Origin: CAZHFW01 sp964531675 | GTDB lineage: Bacteria > Planctomycetota > Phycisphaerae > Phycisphaerales > UBA1924 | Reading direction: 5' to 3' | Assembly (NCBI GenBank): GCA_964531675.1 | Contig: CAZHFW010000006.1 | Span: forward strand, 62,001 to 126,000 | DNA length: 64,000 nucleotides | In this document: in pieces, positions 8,033-17,820 of the stretch | Position numbering within the stretch: position 1 is the first letter of the stretch | Layout: every line of letters starts with the position of its first letter | The notes under the pieces: generated by a model | The model's database searches: none | What the model saw: only the letters and a program-made list of their open reading frames with translations | Told to the model about the DNA's origin: nothing | Program-made: the position numbers and the translations under genes

Positions 8033-10981
8033 TCACACCGGCTCTTCGATTCCCTGCTCCACCGACTCGCTGGTCGGCGCTTCGGTGTCCGCGGCGCCCG
8101 CGAGGCTGCCGCCGAGCTGGTCGATCGTCGGCGCGTCCTTCAGGGGCTTGCCCGACGCGTCGGTCAGGGGCTTGCCGTCGAGCGTCTTGATGATCGGGAT
8201 CGGGTGCGCCTTGGCGTGCTCGGACAGGGCCTTCTCGAGCTCGGCGCGCTTGGCCTCGGGGAGCTCGGCCCACTTGCCGCGGCCGCGGCACTTGGGGAAG
8301 CGTGAGCATCCGAGCCAAGGACCCTTCAGGCCGTCGCGCAGGTTCAGGGGCGACTCGCACGTCGGGCAAGGCAGGTCCGTGAGCAGCGCGGGCTGGGAAG
8401 GCGCCTTGATCTTGCGCGTCTTCTTGTCGGCGTTGAGGATGCCATCGCACGGGGCGGTCTTGTCGCCGTAACGCGTGCACGAGAGGAACTCGCCGAACCG
8501 GCCGGTGCGCTTGGTCATGGGCGACCCGCACTTGGGGCACGCGACGTTCACCGCCTCGGCGGCGGGGCGGGGCTTGCCGTCACGGTCCACCGGCGACGCG
8601 TAGTTGCACGTCGGGTAGAGCGAGCACGACAGGAAGCGCCCGTTCTTGCCGAAGCGGTAGACCAGAGGCGACTTGCCCCGGCCTTCCTTCTCGCACGTCG
8701 GGCAGGTGTATTCCTTCGGGGCCGGGACCGTCTCGGCCTTGGCGTGCTTCAGCGTCGTCTCGGCGTCCGCCAGCGCCTTCTTGAAGGGGCCGTAGAAGTC
8801 CTGGAGCATCTTGATCCAGTCGAGGTGTTCCTCCTCGACCTGATCGAGCTCCTTCTCCATCTCGCGGGTGTATCCCACGTCGAGGATCTGCGGGAACGCT
8901 TCGACGAGTTTGTCGGTCACGACCTCGCCAAGGTCGCTTGCGAAGAAGCGTCCCTGGACCTTCTCGACGTACTTGCGTTCCTCGATCACCGAGATGATCG
9001 ACGCGTACGTACTCGGACGGCCGATGCCTTCGGCTTCGAGCGTCTTGATGAGGCTCGCTTCCGAGTAGCGCGCCGGGGGCGAGGTGAACTTCTGATCCAC
9101 GTGGCCCGCGAAGGCGTACGTGCGCTGCTGCTCGCGGAGCGTGGGGAGGTTCTGCTCATCGCCTCCGGAGGGGATGCCCGCGACCCGGTAGAAGCCGTCG
9201 AACACGAGCACGCGGCCGGTCGCCTTGAACGTCAGGGGCGTCGCGGCGCTGGCGCCGCCCTTGATGAGCACCGTGGTGGAGTCCCACTGGGCGCTGGTCA
9301 TCTGGCACGCGACAAAGCGGTTCCAGATCAGTTCGTAAAGGCGGAACTGATCGGGCGACAGCGCGCTGCGCACGCGCGAGGGCGGATACTCGAAGCTCGT
9401 GGGACGGATCGCTTCGTGGGCTTCCTGGGCCGCCTTGTTGCTCGACGAGAAGAAGTTGGGCTTCTCGGGCAGGTACTTGTCGCCGAATGCCTTTCCGATG
9501 TACGAGCGCACCGCGTTGAGCGCCTCGCCCGAGATGTGGGTCGAGTCGGTACGCATGTAGGTGATCAGGCCGACGGGTCCCTCTCCCGGGATCTCCACGC
9601 CTTCGTAGAGCTGCTGGGCCGCCCGCATGGTGCGCTGCGCGCCAAAGCCCAGGCGCGAGGCCGCCGACTGCTGCATGGTCGACGTGATGAAGGGCGGATA
9701 AGGCCGTGAGCTGGTCCGCTTGGTCTCAAGCGAGGCGATCTGGTAGGGCGTCGCGGGGTCGATCGCGCCGGTGACGGTGCGAAGGGTCTTGGCGGGTCCC
9801 TTCCCGTCGGCGTTCTCCTTGGACGTCGCCTTGACGTCCTTCATTCCCGCGAGCCTGGCGATCTCCAGCACCTTGTTCAGGCGGGCCTGGCCATCGGCCA
9901 TGGCGTGTGCGCCATCGGAGCGCACGTCGAACTTGCTGCCGCCGACCTCGATCAGCTCGGCCCGGATGGCGCCGTTGTCGCCCATCCAGGTGTTCTGCAT
10001 CTTGAGGGTAGGGGGATTGCCCTTCTCATCCCGGCGGGCCATGAAGGCTGCAAAGTCGGGCGCGAGCGAACGGGCCTGCTGCTCGGTGAGCACGAAGTCC
10101 GCGCCGAGCGACCAGTATTCATCGGGCACGAACGCGCGGATCTCGCGCTCGCGTTCGACGATCAGCCGCACCGCGACCGACTGCACGCGTCCGGCGGAAA
10201 GTCCTCGGGCGACCTTCTTCCAGAGCAGGGGCGAAACCTGATAGCCCACGATGCGGTCGAGGATGCGCCGCGCCTGCTGCGCATTCACGCGGTCCTCGTC
10301 GATCGGATGCGGGTTGTTGAACGCGCGCTCGATCTCGCCCTTGGTGATGGCGGGGAAGATCACGCGCTTGGCCTGCGCCGGCTCGATCTCGAGCAGATGC
10401 GCCAGGTGCCACGCGATCGCCTCTCCCTCGCGATCCAAGTCGGTTGCGAACCAGACGTGTCCGCCGGACGAGAGCGCGTCCTTGGCGGCGCGCTTCAGAT
10501 CGGTGACGACGTTGTCCTTGCCCTCGAGCACCTCGTAGGTGGGCTTGAACTTGTGCTCCAGGTCCACGCCGGGCACGGGGCTCTTGACGCCCTTGGGGTT
10601 CTTGCTGGGCAGATCGCGGATGTGTCCGATGCTCGCGAGCACCACGTACTTGCCGCCCAGGTACTTGTTGATCGTCTTGGCCTTGGCGGGCGACTCGACG
10701 ATCACCAGATCCTTGCCCTTGGCGCTCCCGGCGGTGTACGACTGCCTCGACCCGCGCCGCGCTGACGAACGGCCGGCGCCGCGCCCGCCCGACCTCGCGC
10801 CGCCCTTGCCGGCGGATTTGCCTTCCGACTTACCTTTTGACTTGGCCTCGGACTTGGCGGCGGACTCGCCCGCGGGCGCATCCTCAACAGGGATGCCACG
10901 CCCCACCTTGGCGGTCGCAGCAGCGACCCCAGCCTCGAACGGTGCGTCGCCGGCAGCTTTGGAAGCGGGTTTCTTGGCCAT
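8033..10981 (-). CDS. topA: DNA topoisomerase I
   Basis: 982 aa. Type IA topoisomerase, which relaxes negative supercoils by transient single-strand cutting. A lysine/glycine/alanine-rich disordered extension of about 85 residues precedes the TOPRIM domain (DLVIVESPAKAKTI, and the metal-binding DLDREG). The catalytic tyrosine is Y475 in YMRTDS. The C-terminus has three zinc-ribbon repeats, each starting C-P-x-C, followed by a charged tail. The N-terminal extension is unusual for TopA and resembles histone H1 tails on other proteins here. The ATG is the only sensible start. Its 3' end faces the FMN reductase gene across the repeat at 7900. Confidence 0.96.
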   Translation of the reverse strand: MAKKPASKAAGDAPFEAGVAAATAKVGRGIPVEDAPAGESAAKSEAKSKGKSEGKSAGKGGARSGGRGAGRSSARRGSRQSYTAGSAKGKDLVIVESPAKAKTINKYLGGKYVVLASIGHIRDLPSKNPKGVKSPVPGVDLEHKFKPTYEVLEGKDNVVTDLKRAAKDALSSGGHVWFATDLDREGEAIAWHLAHLLEIEPAQAKRVIFPAITKGEIERAFNNPHPIDEDRVNAQQARRILDRIVGYQVSPLLWKKVARGLSAGRVQSVAVRLIVEREREIRAFVPDEYWSLGADFVLTEQQARSLAPDFAAFMARRDEKGNPPTLKMQNTWMGDNGAIRAELIEVGGSKFDVRSDGAHAMADGQARLNKVLEIARLAGMKDVKATSKENADGKGPAKTLRTVTGAIDPATPYQIASLETKRTSSRPYPPFITSTMQQSAASRLGFGAQRTMRAAQQLYEGVEIPGEGPVGLITYMRTDSTHISGEALNAVRSYIGKAFGDKYLPEKPNFFSSSNKAAQEAHEAIRPTSFEYPPSRVRSALSPDQFRLYELIWNRFVACQMTSAQWDSTTVLIKGGASAATPLTFKATGRVLVFDGFYRVAGIPSGGDEQNLPTLREQQRTYAFAGHVDQKFTSPPARYSEASLIKTLEAEGIGRPSTYASIISVIEERKYVEKVQGRFFASDLGEVVTDKLVEAFPQILDVGYTREMEKELDQVEEEHLDWIKMLQDFYGPFKKALADAETTLKHAKAETVPAPKEYTCPTCEKEGRGKSPLVYRFGKNGRFLSCSLYPTCNYASPVDRDGKPRPAAEAVNVACPKCGSPMTKRTGRFGEFLSCTRYGDKTAPCDGILNADKKTRKIKAPSQPALLTDLPCPTCESPLNLRDGLKGPWLGCSRFPKCRGRGKWAELPEAKRAELEKALSEHAKAHPIPIIKTLDGKPLTDASGKPLKDAPTIDQLGGSLAGAADTEAPTSESVEQGIEEPV

Positions 10982-11089
10982 GAGCAGATCGATTCCAACG
11001 GATCACAGAGGGCAGAAAACCCTCCGAAGGTCGCTCACCTAAGCGGGTCCGGGCCCCGGAGTCAAGTCGGACACCCAAACAAGAACCAA

Positions 11090-12043
11090 TCAAACCGCCC
11101 CTTCTGCCCTGGCGGAGGCAAGGAATTCCAACGCCATGGAGGTCCAGCGTTCCGGCGGGATCGCTGCGGCATCGATCCAGAGCATGGGGCTGGCGGTGGT
11201 GGTCCGGATCCGCCGGAGCCACGTCCGCTGCTGTTTCGCGAAGCGGCGCGTGTCGATCTTGATCCGCTCGACGGCGTCCTCAAGCGAGCAGCGGTCCTGG
11301 AGATGATCCACAAGCTGCTTGTACCCCAGCGCCTCCCGCGCTTGCGGGCCCAGCGCCCCCGACGCGAGCAATCCCCGGCACTCCTCCAGCAGCCCGTCCT
11401 CCATCATCTTCTTTACGCGGGCGTTGATCCGGCGGTTGATCTCGGGCACGGGCCAATCCAAACCGATGACCGCGCACGGCAATCTCTTCCGACCTTTGTC
11501 CCACTGCTGCTGGAGATCCGAGATGGGCGTCCCCGTCAGCGTGAAGACCTCCAGGGCCCGGATCGTCCGGCGTTCATCGTTGCGTTCGATGCGTGCGGCG
11601 GCGGCGGGATCCACGCGCTCAAGTTCTTCCCGGCGCTGCAGCTGCGTCATCTGCCGGAGGCGTTCGCGGAGGGCCTCATCGGGCTCGGGGCCCTCGAACA
11701 GCCCGTCCAGCAGGGATTTCACGTACAGATTCGTCCCGCCGACGACGATCGGCGTGCCGCCCCGCTCGCGCACGTCCTGAATGGTCCGCTCGGCGGACGC
11801 CAGCCATTGGTGCACCGTGAAGCGGTCCGAAGGCTCCACCAAATCGATCAGCAGGTGTTCCACCCCGCGTCGTTCCTCGAGGGTGGGCTTGGCGGTCCCG
11901 ATGTCCATCCTCTTATAGATCTGGAAGGCGTCGGCAGCCAGGACCGCGCAGCGCTCCGGTCCGAGCGCATGGGCCAGTTCCACCGCCAGCGCGGTCTTCC
12001 CGCCCGCGGTGGGGCCGACGATGATGGGGAACAAACCTCCCAT
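11090..12043 (-). CDS. miaA: tRNA dimethylallyltransferase
   Basis: 317 aa. MiaA adds a dimethylallyl group to A37 of tRNAs that read UNN codons. The P-loop GPTAGGKT is at residues 10-17, then the substrate block DAFQIYKRMDIGTAKP (the family usually has DS where this has DA), the VGGTNLYVKSLL block, and the C-terminal LGYKQLVDHL and RFAKQQRTWLRR elements. The ATG at 12043 is chosen because homology starts there. The gene is divergent from der with 97 bp between, so both promoters lie in that gap. The product uses dimethylallyl diphosphate from the pathway that includes Dxr and IspE, also in the window. Confidence 0.95.
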   Translation of the reverse strand: MGGLFPIIVGPTAGGKTALAVELAHALGPERCAVLAADAFQIYKRMDIGTAKPTLEERRGVEHLLIDLVEPSDRFTVHQWLASAERTIQDVRERGGTPIVVGGTNLYVKSLLDGLFEGPEPDEALRERLRQMTQLQRREELERVDPAAAARIERNDERRTIRALEVFTLTGTPISDLQQQWDKGRKRLPCAVIGLDWPVPEINRRINARVKKMMEDGLLEECRGLLASGALGPQAREALGYKQLVDHLQDRCSLEDAVERIKIDTRRFAKQQRTWLRRIRTTTASPMLWIDAAAIPPERWTSMALEFLASARAEGAV

Positions 12044-12050
12044 GCGCGAC

Positions 12051-12056
12051 AGTATC
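12051..12056 (-). promoter_or_regulatory. Candidate -10 hexamer GATACT for miaA
   Basis: It ends 7 nt before the miaA ATG and matches TATAAT at four of six positions. Confidence 0.35.
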
Positions 12057-12129
12057 GTCGCCTGAAGGGCCTCGGGCACACCAAAACCGGGTTCGGAACG
12101 CAGCGGACGCAGGCGCGGGCCTTGCCCCC

Positions 12130-12135
12130 TACCCT
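12130..12135 (+). promoter_or_regulatory. Candidate -10 hexamer TACCCT for der
   Basis: It ends 5 nt before the der ATG; no ribosome-binding site is visible. Confidence 0.45.
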
Positions 12136-12140
12136 CCGGC

Positions 12141-14372
12141 ATGCCTCTTCCCCGGATCGCCATTGTCGGCCGACCCAACGTCGGCAAGTCCTCCCTCATG
12201 AACATGATCGCGGGGTCGAAGGTCTCCATTGTCGATCCGACCCCCGGGGTGACCCGTGATCGTGTCTCGGCGATCGTCGACCTGGAGTCCCCCTTCAGGG
12301 GCGGCGCGACCAAGCCCGTCGAGTTCACCGACACCGGCGGTTTCGGCGCGTACTTCGAGCCCCAGGCCCGCTTCGACGAGGTCGGCAACGACCTGCGCCG
12401 CCTCACCCGCGACATCGAGCTGCAGATCTCGCAGGCGATCTCCGGCGCCGATTTGATCCTCTTCTGCGTCGACGCCCAGGCGGGCATCACGCCCGCGGAT
12501 GAACAGATCGCCAGGCTCCTCCGCGAGCAGAAGCTCGGCAAGCGTCAGCGCAGCGACGGCACCCTCATCCCCGTCCAGGTCGTCGCGACCAAGGTCGACG
12601 GCCCGCGGTGGGAAATGCACGCGCACGAGTTCTCCGCCTTCGGCTTCGGGCAGCCTCTCATGTGCTCCTCGAAGAACAACTACATGCGCCGCGACCTGCT
12701 CGATGCGGTCTGGGAGCTCATGCCCGAGCACCAGGACGCCGCCATCGAGAAGCGCTCCGCCCAGCACGCCGACCTCAAGATCGCGATCATCGGCAAGCGC
12801 AACGCGGGCAAGAGCACGCTCGTGAACCACATCGCGGGCGAGCCGCGCGTGATCGTTTCGGAGATCCCGGGAACGACGCGCGACGCCATCGACGTGCGCG
12901 TCGAGAAAGACGGCAAGACCCTGGTCCTGGTCGACACCGCGGGACTCCGCCGCAAGAAGAGCTTCCAGGGACAGGTCGAGTGGTACGCCTACGACCGCCT
13001 CCAGCGCGCGGTGGACCGCTCCGACGTCGTGCTGCTGCTCATCGACGCGACGACCAAGATCTCGCAGGTCGACGAGCAGGTCGCGATGATCGCCCAGAAG
13101 GCCTTCAAGCCCATCATCGTGGGCATCAACAAGTGGGACCTTGCCGAAGGACAGCCCGGCCGCAACGGCAAGCCCGTGACGGTCCAGGACTATGAGGCGT
13201 ACATCCGCCGGGAACTCAAGGGTGTGGACTTTGCCCCCATCGCGTTCCTCTCGGGCGGCACGGGCCTGAACGTCAGCGAGACGATCGATCTGGCGTGGGA
13301 CCTCTTCGAGCAGACCCACCTGCGCATCGGCACCGGCAAGCTCAACCGCCTGTTCCGCAAGATCGTCGAACTCCGCGGCCCGGTGAGCAAGACCGGACAG
13401 GTCGCCAAGGTCTACTACGTCGCGCAGACCGGCGTCGCGCCGCCCACGATCACGCTGGTCGTGAACTTCCCCGAGCTCTTCACCCCCAACTACCAGCGCT
13501 TCCTCATCAACCGCCTCCGCGAGAACTCCGACTTCGTCGAGGTTCCCGTCAAGCTCAGCATCCGCGACCGCAAGCGCACGCTCCAGTCCGAGCGCGGCGG
13601 CGAGGTCGAGGAAATGGACACGCGCGTGCACCCCGGCGCCAGCGAAGAGCAGCTCCGCAAGGACGCGCTGCTCGGCATGCGTGCTGCCGCCCGCGAAGCG
13701 GTGGGCAACGAGGCCGACGCGTACTTCGACGAGCCGATCCCCGAGTTCAAGGCCGCGCCCGCCAGGCCTGGCAAGACCCGCGTACCCCGGATCGACGACG
13801 ATCTGGACGAGGCGGCCCTCGAGCAGGCGCTGGCCGAGATGGAAGTCCGCGCGCTCGGCGCCGACGCCGATGAGCCCGAAGCCCCGCAAGGCAACGATCC
13901 GGTGTACGCCAGCGATGACTCCGAAGACGACGCTGGCGACGATGACGGCGCCGACGAGTCCGGATTCACCGCGGAGGATGAAGCGCCCGGGTCGAACTCC
14001 AGCGCGGACGACGCTGAGGATGAACGCCCCGCGCGTGCGCCCGCCAAGTCCAGCAAGTCTTCCAAGCCCAGCGCCGCTGCAAAGCAGCACAAGGCGGCGG
14101 GCGCGAAGAAGTCCGGCTTTGGCAAGGGCCCCGCATCGAGCAAGGGCAAGCCCGCGCCCAAGTCGCACGCCAAGTCGTCCTCCAAGTCGGGCACAGCCAA
14201 GCCTGCAGCACCTTCCAGGAACGCCAAGCCAGCCGGAAAGCCCTCGGGCAAGAAGCCGGGCGGCAAGCCCGCTTCGGGAAAGAACGCGCCTGCCAAGAAG
14301 CCGCTGGGCAAGAAGGCTCCCGCGAGGAAGCCTTCGTCCAAAAACGTCCAGGGCAGCAAGAAGAAGCGCTGA
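12141..14372 (+). CDS. der: Ribosome-associated GTPase Der (EngA) with a very long C-terminal tail
   Basis: 743 aa, against roughly 440-490 for the family. Two tandem GTPase domains: P-loops GRPNVGKS at 10-17 and GKRNAGKS from residue 218, DTGGF and DTAGL switch motifs, and NKWD near 330. A KH-like RNA-binding domain follows to about 480. Der works in 50S ribosome assembly. The remaining roughly 260 residues are disordered: first acidic (D/E/A), then about 110 residues of K/S/A/P/G like histone H1. The charge-split tail is unusual and may bind RNA or regulate the KH domain (inference). It converges on ispE across a family A repeat. Confidence 0.95.
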   Translation: MPLPRIAIVGRPNVGKSSLMNMIAGSKVSIVDPTPGVTRDRVSAIVDLESPFRGGATKPVEFTDTGGFGAYFEPQARFDEVGNDLRRLTRDIELQISQAISGADLILFCVDAQAGITPADEQIARLLREQKLGKRQRSDGTLIPVQVVATKVDGPRWEMHAHEFSAFGFGQPLMCSSKNNYMRRDLLDAVWELMPEHQDAAIEKRSAQHADLKIAIIGKRNAGKSTLVNHIAGEPRVIVSEIPGTTRDAIDVRVEKDGKTLVLVDTAGLRRKKSFQGQVEWYAYDRLQRAVDRSDVVLLLIDATTKISQVDEQVAMIAQKAFKPIIVGINKWDLAEGQPGRNGKPVTVQDYEAYIRRELKGVDFAPIAFLSGGTGLNVSETIDLAWDLFEQTHLRIGTGKLNRLFRKIVELRGPVSKTGQVAKVYYVAQTGVAPPTITLVVNFPELFTPNYQRFLINRLRENSDFVEVPVKLSIRDRKRTLQSERGGEVEEMDTRVHPGASEEQLRKDALLGMRAAAREAVGNEADAYFDEPIPEFKAAPARPGKTRVPRIDDDLDEAALEQALAEMEVRALGADADEPEAPQGNDPVYASDDSEDDAGDDDGADESGFTAEDEAPGSNSSADDAEDERPARAPAKSSKSSKPSAAAKQHKAAGAKKSGFGKGPASSKGKPAPKSHAKSSSKSGTAKPAAPSRNAKPAGKPSGKKPGGKPASGKNAPAKKPLGKKAPARKPSSKNVQGSKKKR

Positions 14373-14402
14373 GCGGCGGCGAGCCAACGGTCGGGGCTTC
14401 GC

Positions 14403-14548
14403 GTCAGAGCCGTGTCGCGCAAGCGACCGGCCCGGTCGCGTCCAAGCTCAGAACATCGCACGCGCTCGTCGTTGCGACATCTCGGCCGGGCTTTCAGATC
14501 CCGGTGTTTGTGCACGCCTGCCGGTCGCTTGCGCGACTCGGCTCTGAC
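14403..14548. repeat. Paired-hairpin palindromic repeat, family A copy 2
   Basis: The left arm 14404-14430 and right arm 14521-14547 are near-perfect inverses, each with a GCAA/TTGC-looped hairpin. The spacer is about 90 bp and unlike the one in copy 1. It sits between the converging ends of der and ispE. Confidence 0.85.
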
Positions 14549-14562
14549 GGGCGCATCTCGCC

Positions 14563-15486
14563 TCAGGCGAGCGTGGTCCGCACGATCGCGCAGTCCGGGA
14601 AGGCCCGGGCGTCGAGGCCTCGGCCGAGGCGGAAGAGCGTGCTGCCGCTGCCGGACATGTGGATGCCCGCGGCGCGTGCAACCAAGGGGGCCAGTCTTCT
14701 CCCACTCACACTGTCCGCAGCGGCGAACAGGTCGTTGAACAGGCCTCGCGCGTCGATCTGCTTCGTGCGTGAGGCGTCCAGCGCGATCCGCCGGACTTCT
14801 TGAGCGCGCAGCGCGTGGCCCGGCGCGAGTGATTGATCGAATGCGCGGTACACCGCGCGGGTGTCGCATCCAAAGGGCGGGAAGATCAGCTCGGCCTCGC
14901 CACCCACCCGGTCGATCCGCTCGATCTGGTCGCCGAAGCCCTCAACCAGCGCGGGCCTGGGAGGCTGATGCGCGTCATCGATGAAGTACGCGATGTCCGA
15001 TCCGAGGCTCGCCGAGAGTCGCTGGAGCTCGCTCGTCGCCAGGCCGAGGTCGAAGAGCGCGTTGAGCCCCATCAGCGTCGCCGCGGCATCCGCCGATCCG
15101 CCGCCAAGCCCGCCTCCCGCGGGGATGCGCTTGCGCACGAGCAGGTCGCACGCGAGCGACTGGCCCGTGTGGCGTTCGAGCAACGCGTGGGCACGGGCTG
15201 CCAGATCGCGTTCGATGGGCCAGTCGATGGGCGAAGGCCGCGGCGCGTCGCCGGCCCACTCGATCCGGCATCGCGAAGTTCCGGATGCAAGCCTGACGAT
15301 CTCCACATCGTCATGGAGCTCGATCGCGTGGAACCACGAGGCGATGCGGTGCCAGCCAGCTTTGGCGCTCCCCTGAGGCTCGGGCGGCGCGACCGCCAGC
15401 GTCAGGTTGAGCTTCGCGTGCGCCGCGATGTGCACCCGTGCGTCCATCAGGCCATGGTACAACCCGGCAAGTGCGCGAGTGCTCAC
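14563..15486 (-). CDS. ispE: 4-diphosphocytidyl-2-C-methyl-D-erythritol kinase
   Basis: 307 aa. A GHMP kinase that phosphorylates CDP-methylerythritol in the MEP isoprenoid pathway. Visible motifs are AKLNLTL near the N-terminus, the ATP loop PAGGGLGGGSADAAA in the middle, and HMSGSGSTLF near the C-terminus. The GTG start overlaps the folC stop as GTGA, the usual sign of translational coupling. An alternative ATG at 15447 gives a more typical N-terminus and has a TACCAT hexamer 6 nt upstream, so internal initiation is possible. Dxr of the same pathway is at 35422, so the pathway genes are scattered. Confidence 0.93.
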   Translation of the reverse strand: MSTRALAGLYHGLMDARVHIAAHAKLNLTLAVAPPEPQGSAKAGWHRIASWFHAIELHDDVEIVRLASGTSRCRIEWAGDAPRPSPIDWPIERDLAARAHALLERHTGQSLACDLLVRKRIPAGGGLGGGSADAAATLMGLNALFDLGLATSELQRLSASLGSDIAYFIDDAHQPPRPALVEGFGDQIERIDRVGGEAELIFPPFGCDTRAVYRAFDQSLAPGHALRAQEVRRIALDASRTKQIDARGLFNDLFAAADSVSGRRLAPLVARAAGIHMSGSGSTLFRLGRGLDARAFPDCAIVRTTLA

Positions 15487-17096
15487 TTCTTCTTGAGCTT
15501 CTTCTCGGGCTTGGCCTCGAGGTTGACCGCGGAGGCCTGAGGCGGACGCGAGATCTTCACGTCGGGCGTTCTGGTCTCAGGCTTGGAGCTCTCCGCGGGC
15601 TTGTTCTTCTTCTCGAGCAGGAGCTTCTTGGCCTCGCCCGCGAGGTAGAACGAGCCTGTGACGCAGATCAGATCGTCGCGTCCGACCGCGCGGGCCGCCA
15701 GGTTCAGGGCGGTCTTGAGGTCGGGCGTGATCTGGGTCATCTTGTGCGAGATCTCCGCGAAGCGCCGCTGGAGATCGCGCGGATCGACCGCACGCGGGTT
15801 GTTGTCGCTCCGCGTGAAGATGATCTTGTCGGCGCCGGAGGAGAGCTTGCTGAGCATCCCCGGGATGTCCTTGTCGGCGGCGCATCCGAAGATCACGACC
15901 ATGGAGTCATAGCGGATGTGCGAGCCGATGGAGCGCATCAGCGCGCCCACGGACTCGGGGTTGTGGGCGCCGTCCACCAGGATGCGGGGCTGGGTCCAGA
16001 CGAACTCGAGCCTGCCGTGGTTGGGCGTGGAGGAGAGGCCATTCGCGACCTTGCGCTCGGGGGTCTCAAAGCCGCGCTCGCGGAGTTTGTCCACGATCGC
16101 AAGGGCCAGGCCCGCGTTCTGCGCCTGGTGCTCGCCCTTGAGCGGCACAGGCAGGTGCTCGAAGTTGGAACGCTGGCTGTTCAGGCACACGCGCACGTGC
16201 GGCCCGAGCTCGTTGTTGGACTCGAAGCGGTAGCTGAAGTCGATCTCTTTGCCGAGCTCAAAGAGCGGGCACCCGACCTCGGCCGCGACCTCGCGGAAGA
16301 CCGTCATGACCGCGGGCTGCTGGCCATAGGTCAGCGCGGGGACGCCCGGCTTGAAGATCCCCGCCTTCTCGCGCGCGATCTTCTCGACGGTGTCGCCCAG
16401 GAGCTCCTTGTGCTCGAGCTGGATGCTCGTGATCGCGGTGACTTCGGGGGTAATCACGTTGGTCGCGTCGAGCCTGCCGCCCAGGCCGACCTCGATGACC
16501 GCGATGTCCACCGCCTGCTCGGCGAAGTAGAGGAAGCACAGGGCGGTGAGGAGTTCGAAGAACGTCGCTTCGCCGTGCTCCTTGGCGACCTTTTCGGAAG
16601 CCTGGGAGACCTTGGCCAGCAAGCGCGCAAAGTCGTCCTCGGAGATCACCTGCTGGTTGATGCGGATGCGCTCGCGGATGTCCACCAGATGCGGGCTGGT
16701 GTAGAGCCCCACGGTGTACCCGCAACCCTGGAGGCAGGAGGCGGTCATCTCGCAGGTTGAGCCCTTGCCCTTGGAGCCCGCGATGTGTACCGAGCGGAAC
16801 GCCCGGTGGACGTCCCCGAGGGACTCCATCAGGGCCTTCATGCGCTCGAGCTTGAAGACGTGCTTGTCGATCTGGGAGGGGCGGGCCCGCTCCACGTTGA
16901 TGCGGTCATAGAGCCAGTCGACCGCCGCCTGATACCCCGGGAATGACTTGGGGAAGCGCGGCAGCGAGGCCGCCTCGCCGCGCTCGGCGGCCAGGGGCTT
17001 GGGCTTCAATCGGCGGGCGGAAGACTTACGGCTTCCGATCGCATTTCGTTTGGAAGCGGCGGCCGACTTGGGCCGCACGCCGGAAGGCTTTGGCAT
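15483..17096 (-). CDS. folC: Bifunctional folylpolyglutamate synthase/dihydrofolate synthase
   Basis: 537 aa. Mur-ligase-like enzyme that adds glutamate to dihydropteroate and folates. After a basic extension of about 50 residues come DWLYDRINVERARPS, the ATP loop GSKGKGST, LYTSPHLVDIRERI, then VIEVGLGGRLDATN and VDGAHNPES. A lysine/proline-rich tail of about 40 residues closes the protein, so both ends are extended relative to E. coli FolC (about 420 aa). ispE follows with a 4-bp overlap, so the two are probably co-transcribed although their pathways are unrelated. The ATG has a TAGAAT hexamer just upstream. Confidence 0.93.
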   Translation of the reverse strand: MPKPSGVRPKSAAASKRNAIGSRKSSARRLKPKPLAAERGEAASLPRFPKSFPGYQAAVDWLYDRINVERARPSQIDKHVFKLERMKALMESLGDVHRAFRSVHIAGSKGKGSTCEMTASCLQGCGYTVGLYTSPHLVDIRERIRINQQVISEDDFARLLAKVSQASEKVAKEHGEATFFELLTALCFLYFAEQAVDIAVIEVGLGGRLDATNVITPEVTAITSIQLEHKELLGDTVEKIAREKAGIFKPGVPALTYGQQPAVMTVFREVAAEVGCPLFELGKEIDFSYRFESNNELGPHVRVCLNSQRSNFEHLPVPLKGEHQAQNAGLALAIVDKLRERGFETPERKVANGLSSTPNHGRLEFVWTQPRILVDGAHNPESVGALMRSIGSHIRYDSMVVIFGCAADKDIPGMLSKLSSGADKIIFTRSDNNPRAVDPRDLQRRFAEISHKMTQITPDLKTALNLAARAVGRDDLICVTGSFYLAGEAKKLLLEKKNKPAESSKPETRTPDVKISRPPQASAVNLEAKPEKKLKKK

Positions 17097-17105
17097 GACG
17101 GCTCG

Positions 17106-17111
17106 ATTCTA
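17106..17111 (-). promoter_or_regulatory. Candidate -10 hexamer TAGAAT for folC-ispE
   Basis: Five of six matches to TATAAT, ending 9 nt before the folC ATG. Confidence 0.5.
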
Positions 17112-17291
17112 GCGAGAAGGTCCGGAATTCCGAGACGGATTTGCGTCTCCTCCGACGCATGTGGCGCGCGGAAGTTCGCCGAGCAAACCCAAGATTGGTT
17201 TTCGGACCTCCACGACGAGGACAGCACAACGCCCCGGGCGCGCCCCGGATTGCCCGGTTCCTTTGATTCCTGAGCGCCGATTCGGGCTGCT

Positions 17292-17750
17292 TCAGAGCGA
17301 CGCGGGGTTCTTGCCCTGCTCGATGGCGGTGATCTTGTCCACGCGCCGCTGGTGGCGGCCGCCCTCAAACTGGGTGTTGATGAAGACTTCCGTGATCTTT
17401 TCGATCAGGCGCTGGCCGAGGAGATCGCCCGACATGCACACCACGTTGGCGTCGTTGTGGCTCCGCGAAAGCTGCGCGGTGAGCTCGTCGTGGACGACCG
17501 CGGCCCGGGCGCCGTCGACCTTGTTGGCCGCGATGGAGACTCCGATGCCCGTGCCGCAGATCAGAACGCCGAACTTGGCCTTGCCGTCGGCGACCGCATG
17601 GGCGACCTGGTAGGCCGGCTCGGGATAGTCCACGCTCTGACCGGAGCAATCACCGAGCAGAAGGGCCTCGTGCCCCTCCCGCTTGAGCTTCTCAGCCAGG
17701 TTCTTGATGGCCGAGGTTCCACGGTGATCCCCACCCAGCGCGATGACCAT
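17292..17750 (-). CDS. rpiB: Ribose-5-phosphate isomerase B
   Basis: 152 aa, normal for RpiB. It interconverts ribose 5-phosphate and ribulose 5-phosphate in the pentose phosphate pathway. Diagnostic elements are ALGGDHRG at the start, the catalytic-cysteine loop ICGTGIGVSIAANK, and HNDANVVCMSGDLLG. The ATG at 17750 has AAAGGCGG upstream; longer in-frame starts are not supported. It could also be annotated as a LacA/RpiB family sugar-phosphate isomerase, but the single-gene context favours RpiB. Confidence 0.93.
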   Translation of the reverse strand: MVIALGGDHRGTSAIKNLAEKLKREGHEALLLGDCSGQSVDYPEPAYQVAHAVADGKAKFGVLICGTGIGVSIAANKVDGARAAVVHDELTAQLSRSHNDANVVCMSGDLLGQRLIEKITEVFINTQFEGGRHQRRVDKITAIEQGKNPASL

Positions 17751-17820
17751 GCCTGTCCGCCTTTCGGTCAGTCTTCCACCCGCCCCCAGCACGTCCCGGA
17801 GGCTGCCGGTGGATGAACGC